Source of the DNA: Pseudopyrenochaeta lycopersici
Taxonomy: Eukaryota; Ascomycota; Dothideomycetes; Pleosporales; Pseudopyrenochaetaceae
DNA: 64,000 nt
Assembly (NCBI GenBank): GCA_003313425.1
Contig: NHZP01000091.1
Span: forward strand, 28,850 to 92,849
Direction of reading: 5' to 3'
The notes beneath the pieces were generated by a model, which saw nothing but the letters and a program-made list of their open reading frames with translations, made no database searches and was not told where the DNA came from. The translations under genes were made by a program, and so were the position numbers. Positions 34,134 to 45,225 of the stretch are shown here, piece by piece; the stretch's first letter is position 1; the number at the start of each line of letters is the position of its first letter.

Positions 34134-35461
34134 GTGACCTCCCTGATAAATTTAGTTCTTGGAAACCTCCTCTTGGGTCTTGATCTCACAGTACCAGCTC
34201 TGGAGGAAAATTCAAACTGCCAGGCCACAATGAACGGAAGTGACTGCGCAGCATTATCATCACGAACCGACTTCGAGGGGTACGTCAATCTTCTGCGGAA
34301 TGTCACTAATGGCAACTTAAGCCTTGTCAAAGAATGCAGGAGTGAGGTCTGCGGAGCACTCTGGGGATCAGGGAATCCCGACATCAGCGGGATTGGTATG
34401 GCCGTCGGCTACGTGCTGGAGAGCGGGATCTGCGCAGTTCTTATATGCGCTTTTCTACTATCAAAAGTGTGTCCAAAGCTCAATACTAGAGTTGCAAGGC
34501 TATTTTTAGCAAACGGGTCAAAAACCTTTTACGACAACGCAATCTTCTTCACCTTCGCGATACAGATGGCGAGCATCATCACCCTCGCCAAAGCTAATTT
34601 TGGTATTAGCGCTGAGGGTATAGGAGCGATTACAATGAAGATTGCTTGGTTAGCCTCGACTCTCACACTCTTGCCTCTGCTTCCGTTAGTCCTCTGTCCA
34701 GCGATGTTCGTAGAAAGCAGAGAAACTGTAGCAGGCACGAGTGCATCCAGTGTGGCTCTTAGTTCTCAGGACACGCGAGGGGACAAGTGTCCAACTGGAC
34801 GCGGCCACGAACTGACAACGGCGAAGATAAAAGCTCGCCAAGGACAGCGATTCCTGATGCTCATCATTTGCTGGGCCATGTCATTCTATCCATTTTTCTC
34901 TCGAATAGCAGGGACTTTTAGTATGTCAGCATTCAAACGAGTTATTCAGAGCCTCGCTAACATAATCTAGGCAGAAGCCAGATCGGGGACTCGCCCGACT
35001 CAGTAGTCAACACTACCGACTGGAGCTTAATAGAGAGGGCTTGCCTTGAGCATGTTGAGGTCATCAGCTCAGATCAGGAGGCCATTATAACTGCGTTTGG
35101 AATTGCCAGTTGGCTATTTATTACTATTATCGCTATCTACAAGGTCCTGTTGTCAGCGATGAAGGACTCGCATGAGCGACAGTGGAACTGGTTAACAAAG
35201 CACAATCTCACTTTCGATGACGACACAGTTTGGAGCACCCGAATCTGGTCGATCGTATGCATACTTGTCTTAATGTTTCTAGTTGCACAATTCTGGGCTT
35301 TCTTCAGATTGCGGCGCTTCCAAAGCGACATGATCAAGGCAGCTGGAGAAAGGTCTCCTGATAGCCAGTGGACGTTCGGGCAGATTATTGCTGTGGTGGT
35401 CTTTATTCCAGTTATTGTTGAAGTTCTTTTTCTGTGGAGAAGGCACTCATTGTACTGCTGA
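34134..35461 (+). CDS. Seven-TM fungal membrane protein, N-terminus unresolved
   Basis: Two coding blocks, 34134-34920 and 34971-35461, are joined by a 50-bp intron (34921-34970) with donor GTATGT, branch GCTAAC and acceptor TAG. Phases match, and the total is 425 codons from 34134. An extracellular-type N-terminus has N-glycosylation sites and Cys pairs (CQATMNGSDC, CRSEVC). Then come the signature GNPDISGIG and seven hydrophobic segments: residues about 86-110, 132-155, 165-190 and 238-260, and three in the second exon. The GNPDIxGIG text is familiar from uncharacterised ascomycete membrane proteins. Codon 34134 is GTG and an in-frame TAA precedes it, so an upstream exon probably supplies the start. 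An ATG at 33996 with donors near 34083-34087 is one candidate, and Met at 34230 an alternative. No nonsense codons or RIP marks. Confidence 0.72.
34921..34970 (+). other. Intron of the seven-TM gene
   Basis: GTATGT donor, CTAAC 11 bp before the TAG acceptor. The 50-bp length is usual for fungal introns. Splicing fuses phase 1 codon pieces A + GC into Ser and continues the hydrophobic protein. Confidence 0.85.
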
Positions 35462-35569
35462 CAAGAGAACTGCAGAAGAGTTAGCCAAGTTGTTTAAGAA
35501 GCACAAGATGTTGGAGGCTAGGAGAGTAAATAGATGTGCTTAACATCATGCCGCAAGCTAAGTATAACC

Positions 35570-35875
35570 TTAAATGCCAACCGGTATAATCTGCATTAGT
35601 AATCTTCCTATGTGCTTCTTCTGTTTTAAGCTCGGCCTGCTGCCTATGTAATATTCCAGTTTGGCGAAAGTCCTAAAGATTTCAAGCGAGACTGGCCGAG
35701 TAATGACCTTTAAGTAGCTGTTGCAATGATAAGCTCTAGAGCCAACAAAGCCACCACAAGTTGTTAAGCCTATAGCGAGCAAGTTTGCCGGCAAGGCACA
35801 ATGGCTGGCACATGGTGCCTTCCAGACATTCACGATGATGTCCTTCTGTGCCCGTGGCAAAACTCCCGTCTTCAT
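35570..35875 (-). CDS. Possible small hypothetical protein (101 aa)
   Basis: ATG-initiated open frame of 101 codons in non-RIPed DNA, starting MKTGVLPRAQKDI. A mildly hydrophobic centre (ALPANLLAIGLTTCGGFVG) and a basic C-terminus. No family was recognised and no signal peptide is obvious. It lies between the seven-TM gene and a pogo relic. It may be chance or one exon of a larger gene, so confidence is low. Confidence 0.25.
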   Translation of the reverse strand: MKTGVLPRAQKDIIVNVWKAPCASHCALPANLLAIGLTTCGGFVGSRAYHCNSYLKVITRPVSLEIFRTFAKLEYYIGSRPSLKQKKHIGRLLMQIIPVGI

Positions 35876-36076
35876 TGTAAAGATCTGACAAGTTTACACA
35901 CACTAATCAGATACTCTTATCTCTGTCGTATTGCGGACATTCCATAAGCATGACCTTTGTCGGCGGAGTCGCCGATCGACCAGACATGGGCACAACGTGT
36001 TCCACCACTCGCTGGCCAACACCAGTCGCCGGCCCACCTCATCAACACTAACGCGCTTGCCTCCACAACAACAATT
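35876..36076. other. Non-RIPed stretch 5' of pogo relic
   Basis: About 200 bp that should hold the 5' end of the following pogo element. I could not identify a terminal inverted repeat, because the partner end is lost. The DNA is not RIPed. Confidence 0.4.
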
Positions 36077-36891
36077 ATGACCACCCAGCGACAGCCTGCA
36101 GTAGCTCAAAAGGAGGGTCTTGTCCTCCTTACGTCTCAGGCGATTAATTTAAGACAGATAAAAAGTGTGCGCAGGGCTGCAGAGCTATTTAACGTTCCCT
36201 AATCGCTCCTTCAGCGGCGCCTCTAAGGCTGCTAGCCTCCTTTAATAATTAACGCACGAAAACGTAAGCTATTATCTACTAAGGAACAGAGCCTTATTTA
36301 ATAGATACTAGAGCTTAATTAATAAGGCTTTCCGCCTTATATTATTAACGTACGTTAGATAAGAGACGCCCTTCTTACTACATAAGGCTAGCAGCCTCCT
36401 CTACCTCCTCTTAGTAAGAACTAGGTCTATTATTTTATTAAGGCTTAGTTAGAGCTTTAGATAAAGTAGAACTATAAATTCTACTTATAGCGCGTAAAAT
36501 ATAAGAATCCTATAAAGATAAACGCCTAGTATAGCCTTATAAGAGATATAATTTAGACGTACAGGATATTAGATAAGGACACGTATAACTTTAATAAGAC
36601 TAGGTTTATAATAGGTATTACCTTAACGTTAAGGGTTATTACTAGCTCTAATACTATTAGATAAGTAACTATTATATAGCCTAGTAACTGTAACTAGATA
36701 ATAATAATTAAGAATATAAGCGCTGTAGGCTTTATACTGCCTTCCTTTATTATCCTTAAGAGTAAGGTCTACTAGGTGTTATAGTATAGTCCTAATCTTA
36801 AGCTACCTAGTAACTAGAGTATTAGTATAAGTAATAATAGATAGATAACTAATAACCTGTTAAAGATCTAATTATAAAGAATCTTAAAAGC
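36077..36891 (+). pseudogene. Fot1/pogo transposase, 3' truncated by gypsy
   Basis: ATG at 36077 (MTTQRQPAVAQKEG) opens a psq-type HTH (LRQIKSVRRAAELFNVP) that runs into a stop at 36200-36202. The reading continues through RIPed DNA as pogo transposase: a CENP-B-type HTH, then YNFNKTRFIIGI near 36587 (normally YNFDETGF, first catalytic Asp to Asn) and text of the next motif. The frame ends at 36891 where the gypsy LTR begins, so the second and third catalytic Asp are missing. Sequence before about 36190 is almost unmutated while the rest is dense in stops. Confidence 0.75.
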
Positions 36892-37305
36892 TATTAGTAA
36901 GGATAACTAATAAGATTGCAAGGTTAGTTCTCCAGGATAGAGTAAGGGACTAGATAGAAGGGGGGTTTAATACTAAGATAGTAAGAGGGCGCTTCTATAA
37001 AGAGTACTAAGGGTTAAGAATAATTATTATTACTATTACTATACTATAGAGTATAATATTAAGTTAAACATAATAAGCTATAAGGGTTTATTACTATAAT
37101 CTATATATATAAGGAGTCTTATAAGACTATACTATTCTTAGTAAGTCTTATATAGAGACTATATATCAGCGTGTAAGATTCCTAAGACTATAAGACTTAT
37201 AATAAGTTACGTATTCCTTAGGTGCAGCCTTATGCTTTAGCGCACGTACTAGGCCGCAGGGCTTCTTAAGGCGGCTGCCCCTTAGTATATTCTTAGGTTA
37301 TAACA
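36892..37305 (-). repeat. 3' LTR of gypsy element with adjacent polypurine tract
   Basis: About 414 bp reading TGTTATAACC... on the minus strand. It ends near TTAGTAATA, a probably RIPed terminal CA. Directly inside it, 37306-37320 reads AGAGGAGGGGGATAG on the minus strand, a textbook polypurine tract that fixes the inner LTR boundary. Confidence 0.75.
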
Positions 37306-37969
37306 CTATCCCCCTCCTCTAATAGCTTATATCCCTATAAGTTAATCTAATATCCTCCTAGGCTATATACTATTACTAAAAACGCAGAGATTAAATAAAT
37401 AATAAAGGTTAGGACGTAATAGTGTCTTATAAGCGATGCGTAGAAAATAATTTAAGTTATTAGATATCCTCTTTATCTATAAAATATAGGAATTATAAGG
37501 GAGTTAAGGAACAGGTAGAATGCGTACCTATTAATGTCTTAGTTCTAGATTTCTTAAAAATTAATAAGGAGTTAGTAGACTTAGACTAGTAAGACAAAGT
37601 AGTAGAAAAAGCTATTAATAAGGATAAGCAATTAGTGTAGGCGGCGTTTAACTATATTACTACAGCGCGCTTAAAGCAGAAACGTTACGTAGGTAATAGA
37701 AGTTATTAAAGAAGAAGGAGGCGAGATTATTTAATAGAGGTCTTATAGATATAGAAAACATTAAACGCCTTAAGGCGTTAGAGTCCTTAAACTCTAAGTT
37801 AGCCTTAGTTAACCCTAAGGCTCCCTTAGGTGCTGCTGTCGTAGACTAGTCGCTGTTTTAGAAGTTAGAGCTGCTAGAGTCTTCTAGCTAGGTGCCCTTA
37901 GAGTTATAATAAGTCTCCTAGGTTAGTTATAGTTCTAGTACCTAAGCTCCTTTCGTTTCCTATCGCAGT

Positions 37970-40900
37970 TATATTTACTAATCTGTTCCTTACAGTTCGC
38001 TAGGTTTAATTTAGGTTCCTATATATTCTCTAAGTCTAGGTAGTCCTTCTATTTTATAAGGTATTCTCTTTCTCTATATTAATTTTCTGTGATCTTAGAG
38101 CGTCTTTTATTAAGGATTCTTTTAACTTTATACTCTATTTCTTCTTTAGGTTCGTACTAAAATATTTTTTATAGTAGCGTTATAGAGTTAGCTAGTTCTA
38201 ACTTAGAGATATAGAAGCGTAGGTAGATCTTTATATCTAGTAGTAGCTTAAGTATATAGTTTACTAGTCTATTCTATTCTTTAACTAAAAATAGTCTAAC
38301 TTTAACGTAATTAAGTCTTTTGCTTAGTTGCCTGTTGCAAAGATTTTTTATAAGTAAGTATACTTTATCCCTCTTCTTTAGCTAAGGTGCTATTTTTCTT
38401 TTCTTGTTCTAGTAGGAAATACTGTTGCGTTATGCTTTCTTAAGGTTTTCTTAGAGTTATTCGTGTATTTTCTTTATTTTTTTAGCTATTTTTATAGCTG
38501 CTTTAGCTTTTCTGCTAGAGTATAACTTTATAAAGAGATTAGGGTATCTCCCGTAATTAGCAAAGAACAGTATCTTTCTAGTTAATTCTAACAATTTATT
38601 ATTATAGGCTAGTTGTGCTATTAGTAATAGTAAAACCTAATTATTTTATTATTAATTACTGTAAATCCTTAAGTAGGTTTTTATTATTCTGTTTATTCTT
38701 TCTATTTATCTGTCTGTTTATAGATAATAGGCTGTTAATAATTTTTTCTTTATCCCTATTACAGCTATTAGAGTAGACTAGAAGTTAGATATAAAGAGCT
38801 TATCTCTATTACTTATAATAGACTTAGGTATACTGTAATATTATATTAGTCTGTCTAAGATAATAAATACTAGTTATTCTGTATTATAGTTATTCCTAAA
38901 TAGTATTATTTCTGCTGCTTTCGTAAACCTACAGACTATATTAAAGATAGCGTTATACTTAATTCCTGTTGTGAGGTCTTTAGATAGTAGTAACCCTATT
39001 ACAAAGTCTATAGAAATATCTGCCTAAGGTTTATTAGGTAGCTCTATAGCTTACATTTCTCTATAAGGTGCGTAAGTACTGTATTTATTCTTATAATAGT
39101 CCGCGCATTTCCTAATAAACTATTTAACTTTAGTTTTTATGTTCCTAAAGCTATAGTATCGCTGTAGGAGTTCTATCGTTCTCTTAATTCTAAGGTAACT
39201 ATATACTAAGTTATTATAGTATTATTAGATAATTACTTCTTATAATTCTTTAGGTACTTTAGACGTAATTATTATAGTATTATTTAATAACTTATTAGGT
39301 CCTAGGCTTCTATCCTCGTTTACTTAAAGGATAGCATTATTAACTATTATTTTTGTCCCTACGATGCCTAATCTACAGCTAAGAGTATTAGCTCTACTAT
39401 TATCCTTTCCTAGCGTGTATATAATCTTAAACTTATATTATCTTAGCATTTTAGCCTATCTAACTTATCTTTAGTTTAAGGTCTTAGTAGTAGTAAAGTT
39501 AACTAAGTTCTTATAATCTGTAAATATTATAAGGTCTAAGCAGCTCTCTACGTAGATCTACTAGTAGTTAAGGGCATTAACAACTACTATAAGCTCTTTA
39601 TTATACACGTTATAACGTTCCTCTAGGTCTGTAAATTTTCTTAAGTAGTAAGTAATTAGGTGCTATTTCCCCTTACGCTCTTATTTTGCTATTGCGCCTA
39701 GTATAAGGTCTAAAGCATCTATTTTAAACTATAAGGGTTCTCCTATTTAGAATACAATTAATACTAGTAGTATAATATAGGCTTCTTTAAGCATCTAGAA
39801 TGCTTTTCTTTATTTATTTCTCTATTCCTATTTTATTTATTTCCTTATAAGTCTAGTAAGTAAGATAGATTTCTTAGAGAAGTCCTTAATAAACTGTTAG
39901 TTAAAGTTAATAAATCCTATAAATAACTATATATCTTTAACTATCTTAGGTTCAGGCTATTCTTTTACTACTCTTATTTTTTCTTTACTTATCTTTACTC
40001 TGTGTGCACCTACTATATATCCTAAGAATTTAACTTCTTTCTTATAAAACTCGCATTTCTTAGGTTTAAGTAGTAGACTAAATCTTCCTAAGTAGGCAAG
40101 AACTATTTTAACGTACTTAATATATTCCTATAGGTTATTAGAGTACACAAGGATATTATTAAGGTATATAATAATAAATATATCTAGGTATTCTCTTAGC
40201 ACATTATTAATAAGTGCCTAGCATGTAGCTAGTGCGTTAGTAAGACTAAAAAGTATTACTATATACTTATAGTAGCTGTAGCGTATTCTAAACGCAGTCT
40301 TCTATTCTTCGCCTTCCTTTATATAAATAAGGTTATATACTCCTCTTAAGTCTAAGGCTATAAAGACTTTTATAAAGGCTAGTTAATCCTATAGTTCTGC
40401 TATGTTTAGTAAAGGGTATTAATTCTTTATTATAATATTATTAAGCTTTTAGTAGTTAACGCATAATCTTAACTTCTTATTCTTCTTTAGTATAAATAGT
40501 ATAGGGTATCCTGCTAGCAACTGTAATTCCCTAATAAATCCCTTTTTTAAGTTTATCTTAATATATTCGCGTAGGGTTTTAAGTTCTTTTTCTAATAAAC
40601 TATAGATTAGGCTAAAAGTTAGTTACTTTCCTTCTTATAGAATTACCTTATAATCCTAAGGTTAATATTTAGGTAATACTTTTATAGTTATCTCTTCTTA
40701 AAAGAGTAACTTGTGTTCTTTATACTTATTAAGGATTACTAGAGTTACGCTTTACTCCTTAACTCTAGCTTATTAGTCTAAGGGCCTTCTATTAGTACCT
40801 GCTAAGTTAGACTCTTATGTCTAAAGGTCGTCCTTTTTTAAAGTAAGAATCCCTATTATTATCTTCTTATCTACCTAAGCACTTAGCCGCAGCGTAGGCT

Positions 40901-41113
40901 TACTTGTAGTTACATCCGTTCTACAGCATTTAAACAAGAACTTTTTTCTTTTCTAATCTATATCTAGACTGTGTTCTCTTAACTATAGAAGTCCTAGTAT
41001 TACGTCGTGTTATAATAGTCTTAAGACGTCTAGGTTAATTATTTCCCTATAGTTCTAGATAATAAGTTGCACGTTCTATACTTTGTGTGTGATTACAGAC
41101 TCTGATAGCATTA
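37970..41113 (-). pseudogene. Gypsy pol with C-terminal chromodomain (RIP-inactivated)
   Basis: The protease end reads LLQHDVILGLLQL-type text near 41000. RT shows GFIRELQLLAGYPILF near 40510 and YLNNILVYS near 40150 (normally YLDDILVYS). Integrase shows DRLI-x2-YSIPKSIISNRD near 38800 and the TAYYL-TD-RQIERINR segment. The chromodomain reads YKVKRIL and YLIK-KDYLDLENI-EP near 38130-38000 (Trp lost to stops). All stops are of RIP type. Chromodomain integrases normally direct insertion to heterochromatin. Confidence 0.82.
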
Positions 41114-41117
41114 GTTA

Positions 41118-41411
41118 CCAGGCCTTATGAACACCCAGAACTATGCGGTCTCCCCCTTTTTTCTCTTGCCCTGTGCGTTCGCTAATCTTACGAAACAGAA
41201 GGAGAACACCTAGAAGAATGCGTCCGCCCCCTTTATTCTGTAACTAAACCTTTCTTAGCTAGTTCTCTAACCTAGATTAGCTAGTACCTACGCGTAACGC
41301 GTTAGAGCATAAATCGCGTTCCTAGACGCGTAACTACGCGTTCTATATAATAGAATAAATAAGAGTAAAAGCGAGAGGGAATAAAAGAGAGAAAAAGAAA
41401 GAGTATCTATA
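41118..41411 (+). other. Conserved leader of TLH unit B
   Basis: Counterpart of 4724-5017. Homology begins at CCAGGCC immediately after the gypsy relic. It precedes the ATG at 41412. Likely the 5' UTR/promoter, by position only. Confidence 0.55.
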
Positions 41412-41660
41412 ATGTTTACCTTTCTCCTATCCTACAGCGTCCTTGTCTGCCGCCAGCATACCTGCGCTGTCTACGGCCTAGATCAGCACCTAGAGCGCCA
41501 GCATAGTATACCTGTAACGTAGCGGAGAGAGCTGCTCGCAGCCTACTAAGGCTTTAACTTAAACCCGCCAGCGGAGGTCCCTCTCCCTTAACTAAACAGC
41601 CCGCCTATCGCGGAGCTAGGTTCCCTACAGGACGTATTTCTCTGCTGTAATTACGTTGCT

Positions 41661-41690
41661 AGTAGTAGCAGCAGCAGTAGTAGTAGTAGC
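41661..41690 (+). repeat. Short serine (AGT/AGC) tract in TLH B
   Basis: About ten codons of AGT/AGC; the same position is expanded in copy A. Confidence 0.85.
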
Positions 41691-41892
41691 ACTACTACTA
41701 GTAAGCGCTGCAGCTTTCTAAGCATAAGCCGTAAGTGTATACAGAAACATATAAACGAGCAGCACGGTATAAAGCTTACACGATGGTCCTCTGCCTCTGC
41801 GACCTCGTACTAGGAGCACGCTACGCAGCTATAGAGGCTAGTTAAGGTGCAGACTTTTTTCCGCGAACGGCGCTACGTCCGGTACTTTGTAG

Positions 41893-42027
41893 TACAGGCA
41901 GAGGTACAGGAGCAGGCACAGGAGCAGGCACAGGAGCAGGCACAGGAGCAGGCACAGGAGCAGGCACAGGAGCAGGCACAGGAGCAGGCACAGGAGCAGG
42001 CACAGGAGCAGGCACAGGAGCAGACGC
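41893..42027 (+). repeat. 12-bp CAGGAGCAGGCA array in TLH B
   Basis: About ten copies encoding Gln-Glu-Gln-Ala. Copy A has about five, at 5552-5620. A length-variable coding minisatellite. Confidence 0.88.
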
Positions 42028-44217
42028 AGGATCAGCATTCGGGGCAGCAACAACAGCAGAGAAAGCGGCTAGACCCTAAGGAGAGGCTCACTAGCTTGTT
42101 AGCTGAGTGGGAAACTATTGAGCGTCAGGATAATAAGGCAATCAGCTAAATCGCTGAAGAGGCCTTAGCCTACGACCGCACTGGCTGGTTAAAACGGACG
42201 CAATAGGAGCAGCACCTTAAAGCCTACCTAGACTGGAAGCAGCTCGCCTACGCTGTGCGACCGCCAGGCGACGACGAGCTAGTATTACAATGTACAGTAC
42301 GCCGCGTTGAAGAGGTAGTTGAGCAGGCTGTCGAGGGGCTCAGCTCGCTATCAATTGAGACGTTGCGCTGGCTACGTAGTGCAACACCACAGCAGTCTGA
42401 TTGTCGCCCTCTAGGTCGTATGCAGAAGATAGAAAGCCAACGTCGCGCAGCACGGCTCTAGGCACGACTTATTTGCTACTGCCTGCGGTTAATTGCTGCC
42501 AGAGAGAAAGAGAAGGAGGAGGAAGACGCAGAGGACGGATTCCAGCATATCGTCCGCCTATTCCCCTGGCACGGAGGGCAGAAGCAGGAAGCAGTGAAGC
42601 TCTAGAGACTACTGACTGCTGCTGACGGAAGTAGTTACGTAGCTAAATAGCAGAAGGCTATCCTAAGCCTGTCTAAGGCACTGTTCTGCTAGGAGGTATA
42701 CTGTTAGCTGTTTCATAGCAGTATAATCTACTTCCTCGCCGCGCTAGCTATTAACCTAGATACGAACTGACTACGCGACGCCTTGCAGTTCTTAACGCTT
42801 CTTAGCTTAATCGTCTACTGCGTCCGCGTCCTAGCAGCTGAAGCTTTCCTCCTATCTACCTAGCGCGCAGAGTAGGGTGCTGCTAAGACAGCTGCTCTAC
42901 TACATTAGCGAGCGCGCTATCTCGTTAATGGCTCGCATAGCCTGATGAGCATTATAATTAGTCTACTTGCCTACGCTAAGCATATCTCTCTACGTACCCT
43001 AGGCCGTATTACAGGCAGTATGTAGTAGTCTCCTAACCGCCAGACGTTCTTCCTTAAAGGCCGGCCTATTAAGCTAGAGCGCTTTCGCGCTATAGCATAA
43101 GGACTAGTAGCAAAGGCAGAGCAGATCCTTTAGGGGGAACTGCTCTGGGTAGAGGAGCAGGCACAGCGACGCTCTACTAACCTAGCAGCTATCTAAGACA
43201 ATGTAACAACAGCACAGCGAGCAGGCTGCTTCTTAACACTAGCTTAGCTTAAAGAGGGCAGGGACTAGGTTCTCGCGCGGCTCGCGAGCGTGCTAGCTGC
43301 GCAGCGACTATATATATTAAGAGGGGAGCAGGAAGGCGAGGAGGGTAATTAAGGCAGCCAAGTCTACCAAGCTAAGGCGTCTATACTGTGGCATAAGCAA
43401 CAGGTGCAGCAATATCTCCAGCGCGTGGGACGCTTCCTTAAGCTACTCTGTCTCGCGGTCTATATTACAGGCGGGCAGCTAGCGCGCAGGCCTAAGTTGC
43501 TGTTAGTTTGGTGGCGTAATAGGGTGCTCTAGGATCGCAACCTCTACGTGATTAATGGGTAGGTTACGCTAGTTACCCGCTACTACAAGACGCAGGCGCA
43601 GTAGGATCAACCTAAGGTAGTTCCGCGCTTCCTGCTAGAGGCGGTAGGGTAGTTGATTGCAGCGTACCTGCTCTACGTACAGCCTCTGCGGGCGATGCTG
43701 CTAGCTAGCTAAGGTAAAGTAGCTTTAGTATTAATAAACGACTACCTCTAGGCAGATAAGGATAAGCTCTAGGATATAGATAGGCTTACGCGTGCGTTAG
43801 CGGTTGAGTTAGTAGAGCTTCTAGGCACGCGGCTGACGATCCAGGAGTACTGGCACGTAGCTATAGGTATTAGGCGCGAGGTAGTAGGACAGCGGTTTGC
43901 AGCAGGCTATTGTTAGGAGAAAAAGAGTCGCGGTAGTTACTAGGCGTTTGCGCCTGAGGTAGACGGTGGCAGTGACGGCGAGGAGGACGGAGAGGATCTG
44001 CTTAAGCTACAGAGCGGGCGTTTTATAATGATAAGACTAGTAGCCTATGCTGTATAGGCTGATATAGTATAGGGGCTAAGTGTTCGTTTAATTAACGTCT
44101 TCCGCACGTTAAGCTATAGCTGGCACGCCTTCCTTAGCTTCCTTCTATATACAGAGGCGAGTAGAAAGAGGAAGCAGGAGCAGAGCAGCCTAAGCGATAG
44201 AGACGAGCCGCAGAAGA

Positions 44218-44355
44218 GGCAGCAGACGCAGCAGTTCCAGCAGACGCAGCAGTTCCAGCAGACGCAGTAGTTCCAGCAGACGCAGCAGATGCAGCAGTTC
44301 CAGTAATTCCAGCAATTCCAGCAGTTTGAGCAGTTTCAGCAGTTTCAGCAGTTCC
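44218..44355 (+). repeat. CAGACGCAGCAGTTC low-complexity array in TLH B
   Basis: Reads Gln-rich (QTQQFQ) in the upstream frame and Ala/Val/Pro/Asp-rich in the downstream helicase frame. It marks both the frameshift zone and the position of the lost motif I. Confidence 0.85.
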
Positions 44356-45051
44356 AGTAGTAGTAACGGTGGCAACTAAGGCAGAATTAAAGGCAGTAGT
44401 TAATAAGTCGCATGTTGTTATTACAGCAGACTCGTGGCGGATAAAGCTGTATAGGCTAAAGGATCTTTGGCTGCTACCGTGCTAGCAGGTACTACTTACA
44501 GCTACGTTGCCGCTGTTGCAGGAGAGGCAGCTACAGGAGGTAATGTTAATGCGCGGAGCAACAATTATCCGCGCAGAGACAACGCAGCGACGTAGGACGC
44601 AGTACACAGTAGTTCGCTGCAGGCGTAAGGTAGAGCTACAGGAGACGGCTGTAGAGCTCGCGCGCAGGCTGATAGACGAGGCAAGGTTACTTAGTAGCGC
44701 GCAGGTAGCAGAGGTGGTAGTAGGACGAGAGGTAGCAAGAGCGAAAGGGGTCGTGTACTGTCGCAGTAAGGCGCTGTGTGAGCAGCTAGCAAGGCGGCTA
44801 GGCTGCGTAGCGTACCACGCAGGCATGACCGAGCGCGCAGAGGTGCTAGAGAGGTGGAGGCAGTCAGGAGGGCTAATCACATGCACGTCAGCGCTTAGAG
44901 TAGGAGTAGATATTACGCAGGTGCTCTTCACGCTGTATATAGAGAGGCCGTGGGGGATAGTTGATTTCGTGCAGGAGAGCGGGCGAGCGCGAGGGGCAGG
45001 CAAGGCAGTGATTCTAGTCGTGCAAGGACAGCAGTGGCAGAAGGCTGAGGT

Positions 45052-45225
45052 AGAGGCAGAGGCAGAGGCAGAGGCAGAGGCAGAGGCAGAGGCAGAGGCA
45101 GAGGCAGAGGCAGAGGCAGAGGCAGAGGCAGAGGCAGAGGCAGAGGCAGAGGCAGAGGCAGAGGCAGAGGCAGAGGCTGAGGCAGAGGCAGAGGCAGAGG
45201 CTGAGGCAGAGGCAGAGGCTGAGGA
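45052..45225 (+). repeat. (GAGGCA)n array encoding (Glu-Ala)n in TLH B
   Basis: About 28 hexamer units with three GAGGCT variants, in frame within the helicase C-terminal segment. Copy A has about three units (8592-8609). Confidence 0.93.

Larger units (their letters stand above)
36892..41117 (-). mobile_element. Chromodomain Ty3/gypsy retrotransposon, 5' truncated
   Basis: Minus-strand order from high coordinate: end of protease (about 41100-40800), RT (about 40700-40000), RNase H, integrase (about 39150-38500), chromodomain (about 38170-37970), polypurine tract and 3' LTR. No 5' LTR or gag is present: the element stops at 41117, where the TLH B leader begins. Its 3' LTR abuts the pogo relic. 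No clear target duplication (AAAGC versus the lost other end). Confidence 0.85.

Noticed and set aside
34088..34384. 98-codon minus-strand frame opposite the seven-TM gene
   Set aside because: Overlaps the start of the plus-strand gene, which has an intron, TM segments and a conserved signature.
35903..36109. 68-codon minus-strand frame at the pogo 5' end
   Set aside because: Overlaps the plus-strand pogo HTH start and shows no recognisable features.
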